From assembly GCF_000024865.1 (NCBI RefSeq), contig NC_013595.1, positions 7,316,001-7,380,000 of the forward strand: a stretch of DNA of 64,000 nt. The letters run 5' to 3'. The stretch's first letter is position 1. Each line of letters begins with the position of its first letter. Source of the stretch: Streptosporangium roseum DSM 43021 (GTDB lineage: Bacteria; Actinomycetota; Actinomycetes; Streptosporangiales; Streptosporangiaceae). The notes beneath the pieces are model-generated. The model saw only the letters and a program-made list of their open reading frames with translations. It searched no databases and had not been told where the DNA came from. Position numbers and translations under genes: made by a program. This document shows positions 16,001 to 24,884 of this stretch, one piece after another.

Positions 16001-17437
16001 ATGGACGCACTGGACCTGGCGCGGTGGCAGTTCGGGGTCACCACCGTTTACCACTTTCTGTTCGTACCCCTGACGATCGGCCTCGGCGTCTTCGTGGCCG
16101 GCCTGCAGACCGCATGGCATCGCACGGGCAAGGAGCAGTACCTCAGACTCACCAAATTCTTCGGGAAGCTCTTCCTGATCAACTTCGCGATGGGCGTGGT
16201 CACCGGCATCGTGCAGGAGTTCCAGTTCGGCATGAACTGGAGCGACTACTCGATCTTCGTCGGAGACGTCTTCGGCGCCCCGCTGGCCCTGGAGGCGCTG
16301 CTCGCATTCTTCCTGGAGTCGACGTTCCTGGGCCTGTGGATCTTCGGCTGGGACAAGCTGCCCAAGCGTGTCCACCTCGCCACGATCTGGGCGGCGGTCA
16401 TCGGCTCCAACCTGTCGGCGTACTTCATCCTCGCCGCCAACGCCTGGATGAAGCATCCCGTCGGCTACGAGGTGGTCGACGGCAAGGCGCGCATGACGGA
16501 CCTGTGGGCGGTGCTCACCAACTCCAGCGCGCTCGCCCAGGTGCCCCACGTGGTGGGAGCGGCCTTCGTCGTCGCGGGCGGGTTCGTCCTGGCGGTCTGC
16601 GGCTACCACGTCCTGCGGGAACGGCGTGCCGACCCCGACCGGACCACGCCGATGCGGCGCGGCGCGACGGACATGTGGCGGACCCCGATGCGGGCCGCGC
16701 TGGTCATGACGGCGATCGCCGGAGTCGTGGTCGCGGGCAGCGGCGACATGTCCGCCAAACTGCTGTACGAGCAGCAGCCGATGAAGCTGGCCGCCGCGGA
16801 GGGGCTCAGGCACGACACCGCCGGCGCGCCCTTCTCCCCCGTGCCGGGGGTGGAGGTGCCCATGCTGCTCAGCTTCCTGGCCACCAACGACCCGTCCGCG
16901 GTCGTCCACGGCACCGAGGACCTGCAGGCCCGGTTCGAGAAGGAGTTCGGCCCCGGCGACTACCGCCCCAACCTGCCCGTGGTCTTCTGGTCCTTCCGCG
17001 TGATGATCACCTTCGGCATGGCCACGGTGGCCCTGTCGGTCCTCGGCCTCTGGCTGACCCGCAAGCGCCGCCGCGACCCCCGCCCGCCCCGCGAGCTGCC
17101 CACGTGGCTCGCCCGGGCCTGCGTGCTGGCGCTGCCGCTGCCGACCATCGCGATGATCTCGGGCTGGCTGCTCAGCGAGATCGGCCGCCAGCCGTGGACC
17201 GTCCAGGGCGAGCTGCTCACGGCCGCGAGCGTGTCGCCCGGTGTCAGCCTCACCGAGGTGGCCATCTCCCTGGCGATCTTCACCGCCCTGTACGGCGTGC
17301 TCGCGCTGGCCGAGGCCGTGCTGATCGTCCGCCACGTCAAGACGGGCCCCGAGCCCGCCGCCCCCGGCCCCCTCACGCCGCCCTCCCGCGACGACGAGGA
17401 CTCGGCCGCCCGGCTCCAGCCGACCCTGATGTACTGA
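16001..17437 (+). CDS. cydA: Cytochrome bd ubiquinol/menaquinol oxidase subunit I
   Basis: The 478-residue product has about nine membrane helices. The haem b595 ligand His18 lies in TTVYHFLFVPLTIG, the b558 ligand His in ALAQVPHVVGAAFV and the axial Met in FRVMITFGMATVAL. The quinol-binding Q-loop is short, and GRQPWTVQGELLTA is the conserved end of the oxidase. The enzyme oxidises menaquinol and reduces O2 with high affinity at the cytoplasmic membrane. The ATG at 16001 follows GAGGGGAAG. The C-terminus ends in a Pro-rich tail. It is followed at 10 bp by cydB. Confidence 0.95.
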   Translation: MDALDLARWQFGVTTVYHFLFVPLTIGLGVFVAGLQTAWHRTGKEQYLRLTKFFGKLFLINFAMGVVTGIVQEFQFGMNWSDYSIFVGDVFGAPLALEALLAFFLESTFLGLWIFGWDKLPKRVHLATIWAAVIGSNLSAYFILAANAWMKHPVGYEVVDGKARMTDLWAVLTNSSALAQVPHVVGAAFVVAGGFVLAVCGYHVLRERRADPDRTTPMRRGATDMWRTPMRAALVMTAIAGVVVAGSGDMSAKLLYEQQPMKLAAAEGLRHDTAGAPFSPVPGVEVPMLLSFLATNDPSAVVHGTEDLQARFEKEFGPGDYRPNLPVVFWSFRVMITFGMATVALSVLGLWLTRKRRRDPRPPRELPTWLARACVLALPLPTIAMISGWLLSEIGRQPWTVQGELLTAASVSPGVSLTEVAISLAIFTALYGVLALAEAVLIVRHVKTGPEPAAPGPLTPPSRDDEDSAARLQPTLMY

Positions 17438-17447
17438 AGGCGGAACA

Positions 17448-18389
17448 ATGGAACTCACCACCTTCTGGTTCGCGGTCATCGCGTTCCTCTGGACCGGATA
17501 CTTCGTCCTGGAGGGCTTCGACTTCGGCGTGGGCCTGCTGGCCCCGGCGCTGTCCAGGAACGAGGCCGAGCGCAAGCAGGTCCTCGGCACGATCGGCCCG
17601 GTCTGGGACGGCAACGAGGTCTGGCTGATCACCGCGGTCGGCGCGATGTTCGCCGCGTTCCCCGCCTGGTACGCCGGGCTGCTCAGCGAGTTCTACCTGC
17701 CGGTCACGCTGGTCCTCGTCGGGCTGATCGTGCGCGGCATCGGCCTGGAGTGGCGGGGCAAGGTCCACCACTCCTCCGACCGCGCCTGGTGCGACCTGGG
17801 CATCCTGGTCGGCAGCGCGCTCCCGGCCTTCCTGTGGGGCGCCGTCTTCGCCGACCTGCTGCACGACAGCGCGATCGCCGCGCTGGTCGGCGGGGTGTTC
17901 TCCCTGTCGCTGTGCGTCCTGCACGGCGCGGTCTTCGTCACCCTCAAGACGTCCGGGCCGGTGCGCGCCCGTGCCCGCCGTACCGCGATGGTCACCTCCG
18001 CGGTGGCGCTGCCCGCCGCGGTGGTGGCGCTGTCCAACATCCCGGCCGCCGGGACGGCCGTCGCCGACTGGACGGCGGCTCCGTGGCTGTGGGCGTGCGC
18101 GCTGACCGCGATGGCCGCTCTGGCCGCCGGGATCGCACTGACCTGGCGCGGCCGGGACGGCTGGGCGTTCGCCGCCACCGCCTCCTCCATCGCGCTGGGC
18201 TCGATCGCCCTGTTCGGCGCCCTCTGGCCCGCCCCCCTGCCCGGCCTGACCGTCGCCGAGGCCGCCTCCGGCCCCTACACGCTGGGCATGCTGACCTGGA
18301 TCGGCCTGATCGCGCTGCCGTTCGTGCTCGGCTACCAGGCCTGGTCCTACTGGGTGTTCCGCAAGCGCCTGGTCGCCGAGGTGTCCTGA
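17448..18389 (+). CDS. cydB: Cytochrome bd oxidase subunit II
   Basis: A 313-residue membrane subunit with about eight or nine helices. Family motifs are FVLEGFDFGVGLLAP, GTIGPVWDGNEVWLITAVGAMFAAFPAWYA and the central RGIGLEWRGK. The C-terminal QAWSYWVFRKRL is also typical. It pairs with CydA to form the bd oxidase core. The ATG at 17448 is 10 bp after the cydA stop with AAGGCGGAA as ribosome site. No cydDC transporter genes follow, unlike in many actinobacteria; an MFS gene follows at 99 bp. Confidence 0.95.
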   Translation: MELTTFWFAVIAFLWTGYFVLEGFDFGVGLLAPALSRNEAERKQVLGTIGPVWDGNEVWLITAVGAMFAAFPAWYAGLLSEFYLPVTLVLVGLIVRGIGLEWRGKVHHSSDRAWCDLGILVGSALPAFLWGAVFADLLHDSAIAALVGGVFSLSLCVLHGAVFVTLKTSGPVRARARRTAMVTSAVALPAAVVALSNIPAAGTAVADWTAAPWLWACALTAMAALAAGIALTWRGRDGWAFAATASSIALGSIALFGALWPAPLPGLTVAEAASGPYTLGMLTWIGLIALPFVLGYQAWSYWVFRKRLVAEVS

Positions 18390-18488
18390 CGCATCCACAG
18401 GCGGAGCACTCGACGGCCGCCCACGTCCGGCGCGGGGGAAAGGGGGAACCGGGTTGATTTCCCCCGCGCGACTCTGAAGCATTCCTTC

Positions 18489-19733
18489 ATGACCCCTCCC
18501 AGCCTGTTCCGGCACCGGAACTTCATGCTCCTGTTCGGCGCCGACACGATCAGCCAGGTCGGCACGCAGATCAGCATGCTCGCCCTTCCCCTGGTCGCGG
18601 TGCTCGCACTCGGGGCGAGCGAGTTCGAGACCGGCCTGCTGGTCGCCGCGGAGACCGTGGCGTTCCTGCTGGTGGGACTGCCCGCCGGGGTCTGGGTGGA
18701 CCGGATGCGCAGGCGGCGGATCCTGATCACCGCGGATCTGGTCCGCGCCGCGCTGCTGGCGTCGGTGCCGATCACGTGGTGGCTCGGCGCCCTGACCCTC
18801 CCCCACCTGTACGGCGTGGCGCTCGGCATGGGCCTGGCCACGGTCTTCTTCGACATCGCCTACCAGAGCTACCTTCCGAGCCTGGTGGGCAGGGACCAGC
18901 TCGTGGACGGCAACGCCAAGCTGGAGATCGTGCGGTCGGCGGCGGGCGTGGCCGGGCCGGGTGCCGGCGGCGGGCTGATCCAGGTGCTCACCGCGCCGGT
19001 CGCGGTGCTCGCCGACGCCGTCAGCTTCCTCGGCTCGGCGCTGTTCCTGTGGCGGATCGACGCCGCCGAGCAGACCCCGGACCCGGCTGAGCGGCGGGGG
19101 CTGCTGAAGGAGATCGGCGAGGGGCTCCGGTTCGTGGCCACGCACCGGATCCTGCGGATGATCGCCGCCTCCACCGCCACCGCCAACTTCACGGGCGGGA
19201 TGCTGGCGGCCGTTGAGATGATCTTCCTGACCCGGGTGCTGGGCCTCTCCCCCGGCGCCATCGGCCTGCTGTTCTCCGCCGCGGCCCTCGGCGGGCTCAC
19301 CGGCGCGGCGATCGTGGGGACGGTCGTCCGCCGGGCCGGCACGGCCAGGATCATCTGGCTGTCCATCCTCGCCACCGGGCCGTTCATGCTCCTGGTGCCG
19401 CTCTCCGGGCCCGGCTGGGGAACGTCGCTGTTCGCGATCGGCATGTTCATGCACGGGGTCGGCGTGGTGCTCTACAACGTCAGCCAGGTCAGCTTCCGCC
19501 AGAGCGTCACCCCCGAGCACATGCTCGGCCGGATGAACGCCACCATGCGCTTCGTCGTGTGGGGCACGCTCCCTCTCGGCGGCCTGGCCGGAGGAGTGCT
19601 GGGCGAGCTCTTCGGCGCCCGCACCACGCTGTGGATCAGCGTCGCGCTGGGACTGCTGGCCGTGGTGCCGCTACTGCTGTCCCCGCTGCGCACGATGCGC
19701 GACCTGCCCGCCCCCCAGGAGGTCGGCGCCTGA
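18489..19733 (+). CDS. MFS transporter (EntS-like exporter family)
   Basis: The 414-residue product has 12 predicted membrane helices. It begins SLFRHRNFMLLFGADTISQVGTQISMLALPLVAV, and the loop VGLPAGVWVDRMRRRRILITADLVRA carries the MFS motif A-like signature. DIAYQSYLPSLVGRDQLVDGNAKLE is characteristic of the MFS_3/EntS-type exporters that include enterobactin and macrolide efflux proteins. The substrate is unknown; it could export a small metabolite or antibiotic. It follows cydB with a 99-bp gap, so it may be read from the same promoter, but no functional tie is obvious. Confidence 0.88.
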   Translation: MTPPSLFRHRNFMLLFGADTISQVGTQISMLALPLVAVLALGASEFETGLLVAAETVAFLLVGLPAGVWVDRMRRRRILITADLVRAALLASVPITWWLGALTLPHLYGVALGMGLATVFFDIAYQSYLPSLVGRDQLVDGNAKLEIVRSAAGVAGPGAGGGLIQVLTAPVAVLADAVSFLGSALFLWRIDAAEQTPDPAERRGLLKEIGEGLRFVATHRILRMIAASTATANFTGGMLAAVEMIFLTRVLGLSPGAIGLLFSAAALGGLTGAAIVGTVVRRAGTARIIWLSILATGPFMLLVPLSGPGWGTSLFAIGMFMHGVGVVLYNVSQVSFRQSVTPEHMLGRMNATMRFVVWGTLPLGGLAGGVLGELFGARTTLWISVALGLLAVVPLLLSPLRTMRDLPAPQEVGA

Positions 19734-19870
19734 GCCCCTGGATCGGACGAGGCCTGAGCTCGGCATCGCCGCCAAGACCGCCCGGACGGGCACGTAGAGA
19801 ATTTACATGAACACCCTACGCGACAATCTTGCTCTTCGTAGTATGCAGAAATACTATGAAGGAGACTCCG

Positions 19871-20254
19871 GTGGCATGGAACCTGGCGATGACGGGAGAA
19901 GTACGAGAGTGGCTGCACGCGATGAGAGCAGGCGATCGAGCGACTTCCCGGTTGATCGGCCAGGCGATCCAGACCCTCGTGGAGATAGGCCCCGATCCGG
20001 GACGGCCGTTGGTCGACAGGATCACAGGCTCCGCCGTACGGAATATGAAGGAGCTACGGCCGGGCTCTTCGGGGCGGAGCGAGATCAGGATCCTGTTCGC
20101 CTTCGATCCTCGACGCAGCGCCGTGCTGCTGGTCGCCGGAGACAAAGCCGGCCACTGGGAAGCCTGGTACGACAAGGCGATACCGCTGGCGGAGGAGCGG
20201 TTCGCCGAATGGGTGGCGTGGCTGGAAGCATCACCGAAGGAGCATGATCGATGA
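19871..20254 (+). CDS. HigB/RelE-type toxin
   Basis: A 127-residue protein of the Gp49/HigB (RelE-ParE superfamily) type. Features are LIGQAIQTLVEIGPDPGRPLVDRI, VRNMKELRPGSSGRSEIRILFAFDPRRSAVLLVAGDKAG and a C-terminal helix with Trp residues. Such toxins cut ribosome-bound mRNA. The GTG at 19871 is used because AAGGAG lies at 19858-19863 with good spacing; earlier in-frame starts (19829, 19856) lie in AT-richer leader sequence. It overlaps the antitoxin gene by four bases (ATGA), the toxin-first order typical of higBA. Confidence 0.85.
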   Translation: MAWNLAMTGEVREWLHAMRAGDRATSRLIGQAIQTLVEIGPDPGRPLVDRITGSAVRNMKELRPGSSGRSEIRILFAFDPRRSAVLLVAGDKAGHWEAWYDKAIPLAEERFAEWVAWLEASPKEHDR

Positions 20255-20559
20255 CCACATTCCACCGATGGGACGACGTCAGGCATGAGGTCTTCGACGA
20301 AGAGGATCTCGCCGCCATCGACCGGGGCGCCGCCGAGACGGTCGCCGCTGTCAGGCTTGCCGCCATGCGCAAGCAGCTCGGCCTGCGCCAGGTGGATGTC
20401 GCCGAGCGCATGCACGTGCGACAGGAAAGGGTTTCCGCGATCGAACGGGGAGAGCCGACCTCGGCGACACTGAGCACGCTGATCGCCTATGTCCGAGCGC
20501 TCGGCGGGCAGCTCGAGGTCGTCGCCACCGTCGACGACACCCGCTACAAGATCGCCTGA
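20251..20559 (+). CDS. HigA-type antitoxin, XRE helix-turn-helix
   Basis: The 102-residue product has an XRE-type DNA-binding domain in its second half: MRKQLGLRQVDVAERMHVRQERVSAIERG, then TLSTLIAYVRALGGQLEVVATVDD, the usual end of HigA/HTH_37 antitoxins. The acidic N-terminus (HEVFDEEDLAAIDRGAAE) probably wraps the toxin. It should neutralise the upstream toxin and repress the operon. The ATG overlaps the toxin stop codon. After it, 20560-20824 (265 bp) holds no recognisable gene. Confidence 0.88.
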   Translation: MTTFHRWDDVRHEVFDEEDLAAIDRGAAETVAAVRLAAMRKQLGLRQVDVAERMHVRQERVSAIERGEPTSATLSTLIAYVRALGGQLEVVATVDDTRYKIA

Positions 20560-20824
20560 CCCCGAGGCCCGCTCCGCCGTCGCCTGTCTCACCGCGCACG
20601 ATGCGCGAAGAACCGCCCTGTACGTACCGGCCTGGTGGTTGGGAACGACCGCGGCGGCCGGCACTAGAGTCCGGCGCCGACCCGCATGGACTCATCAATG
20701 TACGCGCATGACTCGCTGTTCACGATCTGTCACCGTAAGGGATCGGTACGGCATCCGCCCCTGGTTCGTCAATAGTGGGCAGGCTGTTCATCCGCGATCC
20801 GGCGGGGGCGGACAGGGCAAAAGG

Positions 20825-23233
20825 TCAGGTTTCGGACGTGGATCGTCCGGTGGCCGCGCGGCGCAGGTCGAACAGGTCCGATGGGGAGATCGGCATCTTG
20901 TCGATCCCGATGCCCTCGGCGTCCTCGATCGCCGAGGCGATCACCGCCGACACCGGGATGACTCCCGCCTCCCCCGCGCCCTTGATGCCCAGCGGGTTGA
21001 GCGGGGACGGCGTCTGCAGGTGCGCGGTCTCCACGAGCGGGATCTCCGTCGCGTAGGGCATCAGGAAGTCCATGAACGAGGCGTTCAGCAGCTGGCCGTG
21101 CTCGTCGTAGACCATCCGCTCGTACAGCGCGCCGCCGACGCCCTGGGCGACGCCGCCGTGGATCTGCCCCTCGACGATCATCGGGTTGATCAGGTTGCCG
21201 CAGTCGTGGACGACGGCGTAGCGCAGGATGCGGATCTCGGCCGTCAGCGGGTCGGTCTCGACGATCGCGGCGTGCATGCCGGAGGCGAAGGTCGAGCGGA
21301 GCGGCGAGTAGTAGTCGCGCCCCTCGAGCCCCGGCTCCTGCCCCTCCTCCACCGGCGGCCTGTCGAAGGACGACGCCCCGGCGAACTGGGTCGCCCGCGC
21401 CGCCTCCTCGTCGAAGGCGTAGCGCAGGGGGTTGGACAGCACCGCGACGGTCGCCAGCGGGATCGAGGCGCCGGGCGCGCCCAGCACCCGCACCTCGCCG
21501 TCGACGATCTCCAGGTCACCGGGCGCGGCCTCCAGCGCGTCGGCGGCGATCCTCAGCGCCTTCTCCCTGACCTTCCGGCACGCCAGCGCGATCGCGTTGC
21601 CGCTCATCACCGCCGCCCGCGAGGCGAACGTGCCGACCGCGTAGCCGAACCTGCGGGTGTCGCCGGTCACCACCGAGACCCGTTCCATCGGGACGCCCAG
21701 CTCGGCCGCGGCGATCTGGGCGAACACGGTCTCGTGCCCCTGCCCCTGGGAGGTGAGCCCGGTGGAGACGTGCACCCGGCCGTCCGAGGTGATCTGGACG
21801 TGGCCGCCCTCGTACGGCCCGACACCGGTGCCCTCGACGTAGCAGCCGATCCCGATCCCGATCCTGCGCCCCTCGGCCGCCGCCCGCGCCTTCGCCTCGG
21901 GGAAGGAATCCCAGCCGATGAGCTCCTTGAGCATCCGCAGCGACTCCGGATAGTCGCCGCTGTCGTAGATCAGCGGGCGGCCGTCCTGGAAGATCAGGCC
22001 CTGGTCGTAGGGGAACTCGTCGGGCCGGATGAAGTTGACCTCGCGCACCGCCGTACGGTCGGCCCCCAGGTGGGCGGCGATGTGGTCCATCGTCCGCTCC
22101 ATGCAGAAGACGGCCTGCGGCCGTCCCGCCCCCCGGTACGGCGTGACCTGCACGGTGTTGGTGTAGATCGAGGAGAACTCGACCCGGTAGGCGCCGATCT
22201 TGTAGGGGCCGAGGAGCTGGGTGGAGGTGATGATCGGCACGATGATCCCGTACGGCGTGTAGGCGCCGTGGTCGTGCAGGATGTTCACCTCCAGTCCGAG
22301 CACCCGGCCGTCGTCGTCGAAGCCGACCCGGACGGACTGCACCTGGGCCCGCTCGTGCGCCGAGGAGATGAAATGCTCGCGCCGGTCCTCGGCCCACTTG
22401 ACCTCGCGGCCCAGCAGGATGGCCGCCCACGGGACCAGGACCTCCTCCGGCCACGGATGCACGATCTTGACCCCGAAGCCGCCGCCCACGTCGGGCGCGA
22501 TCACCTCGACCTTGGGCAGCGGCAGTCCGAGCTTGGCGGCGATCGCCATGCGGACGCTGGTGGAGGTCTGGGTGCTCGTGTACACGCGCAGGGAGCGGTC
22601 GTCGGCGTCCCAGCGGGCGTACACCCCCCGCCCCTCCAGCGGCATGGACGCGCTGCGCTCGATGTCGAGCCGGAAGGCCAGCGTGTGCGGCGCGGCCTCG
22701 ATCGCCTCCCGCGCGCCGAGCCCGGCGGCCGAGGGCACCTCCTGCACCAGGCGCGCGCCGACGTTGCCCGGCACGTCGTCGTGGACGAGCTGCGCGGACT
22801 GCGCCGCCTCCTCCACCCCGACCACCGGCTTGAGGATCTCGTAGTCCACCCGGATGAGCGCGCAGGCGTCCTCGGCGAGGTAGCGGTCGCGGGCGACGAC
22901 CATCACGACCGGCTCGCCGACGTGCCTGACCAGGTCGCGGGCGAGCGGGTATGCCGTACGGCCGTGGGTCAGCGCCGGATGCGGGATGAGCAGCGGCAGC
23001 GGCTGGGCGAGCAGGGAGGGCAGGTCCTCCCAGGTGTAGATCGCCACCAGCCCGTCCACGTCGATCGCGGCGGAGACGTCGATGTCGCGGATGCGGGCGT
23101 GCGCGTGCGGGGACCGGACGAACGCCGCGGCCAGCGCGTCCTCGCCGAGGTCGTCCAGGTAGCGCCCCTGCCCGGTGAGCAGCCGGGGATCCTCCCGGCG
23201 CCGCACCGGCTCCCCGAACAGCTTCGTCGTCAT
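20825..23233 (-). CDS. Molybdenum hydroxylase large subunit (form II CoxL / xanthine dehydrogenase family)
   Basis: The 802-residue product has the molybdopterin-cytosine-dinucleotide subunit fold: FGEPVRRREDPRLLTGQGRYLDD at the N-terminus, PDVGGGFGVK, the active-site loop PYRGAGRPQAVFCMER, TGLTSQGQGHETVFAQIAAAELG, and GEAGVIPVSAVIASAI near the end. The active-site loop reads YRGAGR, the form II type; the form I CO dehydrogenase signature AYxCSFR is absent. The true substrate is therefore probably a purine or other heterocycle and not CO. It is the last gene of permease-coxM-coxS-coxL, separated from coxS by an 80-bp duplicated spacer. The ATG at 23233 is chosen because upstream codons fall in that repeat. 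Confidence 0.9.
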   Translation of the reverse strand: MTTKLFGEPVRRREDPRLLTGQGRYLDDLGEDALAAAFVRSPHAHARIRDIDVSAAIDVDGLVAIYTWEDLPSLLAQPLPLLIPHPALTHGRTAYPLARDLVRHVGEPVVMVVARDRYLAEDACALIRVDYEILKPVVGVEEAAQSAQLVHDDVPGNVGARLVQEVPSAAGLGAREAIEAAPHTLAFRLDIERSASMPLEGRGVYARWDADDRSLRVYTSTQTSTSVRMAIAAKLGLPLPKVEVIAPDVGGGFGVKIVHPWPEEVLVPWAAILLGREVKWAEDRREHFISSAHERAQVQSVRVGFDDDGRVLGLEVNILHDHGAYTPYGIIVPIITSTQLLGPYKIGAYRVEFSSIYTNTVQVTPYRGAGRPQAVFCMERTMDHIAAHLGADRTAVREVNFIRPDEFPYDQGLIFQDGRPLIYDSGDYPESLRMLKELIGWDSFPEAKARAAAEGRRIGIGIGCYVEGTGVGPYEGGHVQITSDGRVHVSTGLTSQGQGHETVFAQIAAAELGVPMERVSVVTGDTRRFGYAVGTFASRAAVMSGNAIALACRKVREKALRIAADALEAAPGDLEIVDGEVRVLGAPGASIPLATVAVLSNPLRYAFDEEAARATQFAGASSFDRPPVEEGQEPGLEGRDYYSPLRSTFASGMHAAIVETDPLTAEIRILRYAVVHDCGNLINPMIVEGQIHGGVAQGVGGALYERMVYDEHGQLLNASFMDFLMPYATEIPLVETAHLQTPSPLNPLGIKGAGEAGVIPVSAVIASAIEDAEGIGIDKMPISPSDLFDLRRAATGRSTSET

Positions 23234-23264
23234 GCCGCCCCCACCCCGTGGTCCGGCCGGACAC

Positions 23265-23446
23265 CTCGCTCGCTTCGCTCGCTCATACGACCTCCTCGCC
23301 CGGGGCTCGGAGTCCGCATTCGCGAACGCTGCCGTGCCCATTGGCTCGCTCGCTTCGCTCGCTCATACGACCTCCTCGCCCGGGGCTCGGAGTCCGCATT
23401 CGCGAACGCTGCTGTGCCCATTGGCCCGCTCGCTCCGCTCGCTCAC
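23265..23446. repeat. 80-bp direct repeat between the small and large hydroxylase subunit genes
   Basis: An 80-bp unit (starting CTCGCTCGCTTCGCTCGCTC) is repeated at 23265-23344 and 23345-23424 with a single mismatch, followed by a partial third copy of about 22 bp ending in the coxS stop. On the coding strand it carries the GAGCGAGCGAAGCGAGCGAG motif that recurs in actinomycete intergenic regions; a related sequence occurs near 28600. Confidence 0.95.
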
Positions 23447-23922
23447 GACTCCTCCGCCATGATCTCGGCCGCGCGGTGGACGGACTTGACGATGTTCTGG
23501 TAGCCCGTGCACCGGCACAGGTTGCCGGAGATGCCCTCCAGCACCTCCTCCTCGGTCGGCGCCGGGTTGTCCCGCAGCAGGGCGGTGACCGTGCACAGGA
23601 AGCCCGGGGTGCAGAAACCGCACTGCAGGCCGTGGCATTCGGCGAAGGCCCGCTGCACCGGCGACATCGCGCCGCCGGGGGTGGCGAGCCCCTCCACCGT
23701 GGTGATGTCATGCCCGTCCACGGTGACCGCGAACGTCAGGCAGGACCGGACCGGCTCCCCGTCCAGCAGCACCGTGCAGCATCCGCACACCCCGTGCTCG
23801 CATCCGACGTGCGTGCCGGTCAGGCCGAGATCGTGCCGCAGGCAGTCCGACAGCAACCGCCGCCCCGGCACCTCGACCTGCCGGACCACCCCGTTCACCG
23901 TCAGTGTGATCGCGATGTTCAT
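23443..23922 (-). CDS. Molybdenum hydroxylase 2Fe-2S subunit
   Basis: A 159-residue protein with both iron-sulfur domains: a plant-type ferredoxin cluster (Cys41, 46, 49 and 61 in HVGCEHGVCGCCTVLLDG and VRSC) and the helical [2Fe-2S] domain (Cys101, 104, 136 and 138 in LQCGFCTPG and NLCRCTGY). It passes electrons from the molybdenum centre to the FAD subunit. The ATG at 23922 gives MNIAITLTVNG, the usual N-terminus. It lies 92 bp after coxM and before the 80-bp repeat spacer and coxL. Confidence 0.92.
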   Translation of the reverse strand: MNIAITLTVNGVVRQVEVPGRRLLSDCLRHDLGLTGTHVGCEHGVCGCCTVLLDGEPVRSCLTFAVTVDGHDITTVEGLATPGGAMSPVQRAFAECHGLQCGFCTPGFLCTVTALLRDNPAPTEEEVLEGISGNLCRCTGYQNIVKSVHRAAEIMAEES

Positions 23923-24014
23923 CGTCGGCTCACCGCTCCTCCTCCGCCGCCTCCGTGTCCACGGCCCCGTCCCGCCGCCCCCGACCGGCCGCCCCGGCGC
24001 CGGCCCGGCTCCGC

Positions 24015-24884
24015 TCACGCATCGAGCGCCTCCCGTGCCGCGTCCCGCAGGGCCTGCTGGGCCAGGACGCCGGTGAGATGGCGCCGGTAGTCGGCGGTCG
24101 CGTGGATGTCGGCCTCCGGGCCGATCCGGTCCTGTACGGCCCGCGCCGCCGAAGCCCAGTCGGCCGAGGCCGGCGGGCGGTGGCCGCAGGCCTCGGTGAC
24201 GTCGACGAGGACCGGGACGGGTCCCACGCTCACGCACGCCACCCTGGCGGCGGTGATCCGCAGGTCGTCGTCCAAACCGACCAGCGCCGCGATCCCGGCG
24301 AGGGCGTAGTCGCCGTGCCGCCTGGCCACCTCGCGGAAGGCGGTACCCGAACGCGGAGGGAGCAGGGGGAACAAGGCGGAGACGGCCAGCTCGCCCGGTC
24401 CGGCGGCGGACTCCAGGGGACCGGTGAAGAAGGCGGCGGCGGGGACGTCCCGGACGGCTCCGGGCCGGGCCAGCCGTACCGAGCCTCCGAGGAGGGCGAG
24501 CACGGCGGGCAGCTCGGCGGCCGGGTCGGCGTGCACCAGGCTGCCGACCACCGTGCCCCGGTTGCGGATCACCGGATGGGCGACCAGCCGGAGCGCCTGG
24601 CGGAGCAGCGGCTGGGCGGCAGCGACCTCCTCGGAACGCTCCACCTGGGCGTGCCTGGCCAGCGCGCCGACCCGGATGCCTCCGGGCTCCACGCCGAGGG
24701 TGGCCAGCTCGGTGAGCCGGTTGATGTCGACGAGGTGGCCGGGAGCGACCAGCCGCATGTTGAGCATCGGGATCAGGCTCTGGCCGCCCGCGAGCACCTT
24801 GCCGTGCTCCCCGGCGTCGGCGAGGGCCTCCAGCGCCTCCTCGACGGACCGGGGGGCGTGGTAGTCGAAGGGGGGCGGTTTCAC
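24015..24884 (-). CDS. Molybdenum hydroxylase FAD-binding subunit
   Basis: A 289-residue CoxM/XdhB-type FAD subunit. The N-terminal KPPPFDYHAPRSVEEALEAL is typical; AGGQSLIPMLNMRL is the FAD pyrophosphate loop and RNRGTVVGSLVHADPAAELPAVL the second FAD motif (TxGGxxxHADPAAE). The GTG start at 24884 overlaps the permease stop codon (GTGA), so translation of transporter and enzyme is coupled. This strongly suggests the permease brings in the substrate of the hydroxylase. Confidence 0.9.
   Translation of the reverse strand: MKPPPFDYHAPRSVEEALEALADAGEHGKVLAGGQSLIPMLNMRLVAPGHLVDINRLTELATLGVEPGGIRVGALARHAQVERSEEVAAAQPLLRQALRLVAHPVIRNRGTVVGSLVHADPAAELPAVLALLGGSVRLARPGAVRDVPAAAFFTGPLESAAGPGELAVSALFPLLPPRSGTAFREVARRHGDYALAGIAALVGLDDDLRITAARVACVSVGPVPVLVDVTEACGHRPPASADWASAARAVQDRIGPEADIHATADYRRHLTGVLAQQALRDAAREALDA

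Noticed and set aside
17373..19520. 715-codon minus-strand open frame
   Set aside because: Antisense to cydB and the MFS gene; low-complexity shadow.
20489..23503. 1004-codon plus-strand open frame
   Set aside because: Antisense to the molybdenum hydroxylase large subunit, whose family motifs settle the strand.
20825..24884. Aerobic CO dehydrogenase (form I)
   Set aside because: The active-site loop is YRGAGR (form II); the AYxCSFR signature of true CO dehydrogenase is absent, and context is purine-like.
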